DNA of 64,000 nt from Ereboglobus sp. PH5-10 (GTDB lineage Bacteria; Verrucomicrobiota; Verrucomicrobiia; Opitutales; Opitutaceae): the NCBI RefSeq assembly GCF_029504735.1, contig NZ_JAQFIP010000008.1, positions 105,207 to 169,206 on the forward strand, given 5' to 3'. Under the pieces are notes generated by a model, which saw only the letters and a program-made list of their open reading frames with translations, was not told the origin of the DNA and ran no database searches. The position numbers were made by a program, and so were the translations under genes. Shown here one piece after another: positions 58,859 through 64,000 of this stretch (its first letter is position 1; every line of letters starts with the position of its first letter).

Positions 58859-59983
58859 ATGAAAAAAATCGTCATATTGCAGGATTATCTTCGAAACGGC
58901 GGCACGGAGCGGCAGTCCGTCCACCTCGCCGGAAGATTCGCCGCGCACGGTCTCGACACGACACTGCTCACTTTCCGCCCCGGCGGCGCGCTAGCCCCGC
59001 CGTCCGCGCAATCGCAGATTTCCACCGGGCAACAACAACATTCCGCCAATTACAAATTTCAAAGTCTCCAGTCCTTCGACACGCACCTCGATTTTTTCGC
59101 CCCTCGCCTCATCCCCGCGCTGCGCCGCCTCGCCCCCGACATCGTGCTCTGCATGGGACGCATGGCGAATTGCAAGGCGGGGCGCATCGCGCGCGCGCTG
59201 CCCGACGCCGCCGTCATCTCGACCATGCGCACCGGCAAAAAACTCCCGCGCGCCTACATCCGCTCGCTGCACACCACGAGCCATGTGATCGCCAACAGCC
59301 ACGCAATCGCGAAAACCCTCGTCGAAAATTACGACGTCCCCGAAGAAAAAATCTCCGTCATCCACAACGCCATCGTCCACGACGCCGACAGCGCGCCCCA
59401 GCCCGAGGAATCGACCGATGCCGTCCCTTCTTCAGCCCTTCAGCCCTTCAGTCCTTCAGCCCTTCCCCACCGCCTCCTCTGCGTCGCGATGCTGCGCCCT
59501 GAAAAAAACCACCACGAGCTCATCAAAATCTTTTCCCAACTCCCCCCCGCGCCACCGGCCGAACTTCACATCATCGGCGCCGGCAGCGAACTTCTCCCCT
59601 GCTGCTCCGCCGTCAAACGCATGGGACTGGTCGGGCGCGTCCACTTCCACGGTTATCTTTCCGATCCCTCGCCCTACTACAAACAAGCGCGCGTCGCGGT
59701 CCTCACATCGCACAGCGAATCGCTTCCCAATTTTCTCGTGGAGGCGCACATGCACGGCATCCCCTCCGTCGCCTACGCCGTCGGCGGCGTCTCCGAATGT
59801 GGCGGCATCGCCATCACCCCCGGCAACCAGCCCGCCTTCATCGCCGCGCTCACCCGCCTGCTCAACGACCCCGAACACCACGCCGCCGAATCCGCCCGCG
59901 TCGCAGCCCACGCGCAGGAACACTTTGCCCCCCAAACCCAGCTCCGGCGTTACTTGGAAATTTTTGCCAAAGTCACGACTTGA
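58859..59983 (+). CDS. glycosyltransferase family 4 protein
   Basis: GT-B fold nucleotide-sugar glycosyltransferase. Start at the ATG of MKKIVILQDYLRNGGTERQSVHLAGRFAAHG, preferred over a TTG seven codons upstream. The N-terminal Rossmann domain ends near residue 180. The C-terminal domain begins LLCVAMLRPEKNHHELIKIF and shows the donor site HSESLPNFLVEAHMHGIPSVAYAVGGVSE. The hinge between domains is an in-frame repeat encoding SSALQPFSPSALP (59426-59466); another low-complexity piece encodes STGQQQHSANYKFQSLQS near residue 58. 374 residues, normal. The acceptor is unknown; cell-surface polysaccharide synthesis is likely. Confidence 0.88.
   Translation: MKKIVILQDYLRNGGTERQSVHLAGRFAAHGLDTTLLTFRPGGALAPPSAQSQISTGQQQHSANYKFQSLQSFDTHLDFFAPRLIPALRRLAPDIVLCMGRMANCKAGRIARALPDAAVISTMRTGKKLPRAYIRSLHTTSHVIANSHAIAKTLVENYDVPEEKISVIHNAIVHDADSAPQPEESTDAVPSSALQPFSPSALPHRLLCVAMLRPEKNHHELIKIFSQLPPAPPAELHIIGAGSELLPCCSAVKRMGLVGRVHFHGYLSDPSPYYKQARVAVLTSHSESLPNFLVEAHMHGIPSVAYAVGGVSECGGIAITPGNQPAFIAALTRLLNDPEHHAAESARVAAHAQEHFAPQTQLRRYLEIFAKVTT
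59426..59466. repeat. CCTTCAG-unit repeat at the interdomain hinge of the glycosyltransferase
   Basis: Seven- to eight-nt units CCCTTCAG/TCCTTCAG are repeated about five times without breaking the frame. The encoded Ser/Pro/Phe-rich peptide sits exactly between the two Rossmann domains. Confidence 0.75.
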
Positions 59984-60014
59984 GAAAACCGGGCAACGGC
60001 CCTTCCGTGTTTCC

Positions 60015-64000
<3,986 letters not shown>

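Overview
The window reads as a chromosomal contig end from a Verrucomicrobiota bacterium, most likely family Opitutaceae. This is inferred from the GC-rich coding DNA, giant autotransporter-associated beta-strand repeat proteins with Gly-rich C-terminal sorting tails, TonB receptors without a SusD partner, hybrid propeller sensor kinases and frequent short-period dispersed repeats. It was not tested by any search. No rRNA, transposase, integrase or CRISPR array is visible.

Layout. 1-3347: menA (cut by the left edge), a dsbD-like gene and a tRNA with anticodon CAU. 3429-9975: a leftward operon for a sodium/solute symporter, L-rhamnose mutarotase, a PL26-like exo-rhamnogalacturonan lyase and an SGNH acetylesterase, with a divergent LacI-type regulator at 10211-11254. 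11417-19620: a PL11 rhamnogalacturonan lyase, a GH2 enzyme, a second SGNH esterase and a degenerate gluzincin-like protein. 19755-37914: three large exported proteins, namely a classical autotransporter, a 3364-residue ORF joining a beta-strand/Ig/NHL surface protein to a complete TonB-dependent receptor, and a 1618-residue protein with an embedded PL9-type lyase. 38076-41796: a propeller histidine kinase and an overlapping NarL-type response regulator. 41876-49038: GH112 phosphorylase, GH105 unsaturated-uronyl hydrolase and GH3. 49145-63881: mostly housekeeping (cysK, rdgB, ribD, MBL hydrolase, apt, terC, lpdA), with a BNR-propeller protein, an odd coiled-coil protein, a GT4 glycosyltransferase and a long UvrA. 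The last ~120 bases are homopolymer and AT-rich sequence that looks artefactual.

How it fits together. The centre of the window is a rhamnogalacturonan-I (pectin backbone) utilisation locus. Extracellular or surface lyases (PL9, PL11, PL26-like) and two acetylesterases would open the polymer. The TonB receptor would import oligosaccharides across the outer membrane. GH2, GH3 and possibly the BNR protein would trim side chains. Cytoplasmic GH105 and GH112 would finish the fragments, and RhaM plus the symporter would handle rhamnose or small products. Cytosolic rhamnose and unsaturated-galacturonate catabolism is not in the window.

Main new observations. (1) The 3364-residue ORF looks like a polyprotein: a C-terminal sorting helix and the signal peptide of a TonB receptor share one arginine cluster with no stop between them. 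(2) Three upstream regions (3364-residue gene, PL9 gene, PL11 gene) share a 14-nt dyad 24-25 nt upstream of an extended -10 box, and one copy lies in the divergent region beside the sensor kinase. (3) Several unrelated short-period repeat families sit in frame inside UvrA, the GT4 enzyme, the PL26-like lyase and even a signal peptide, always at linkers or termini.
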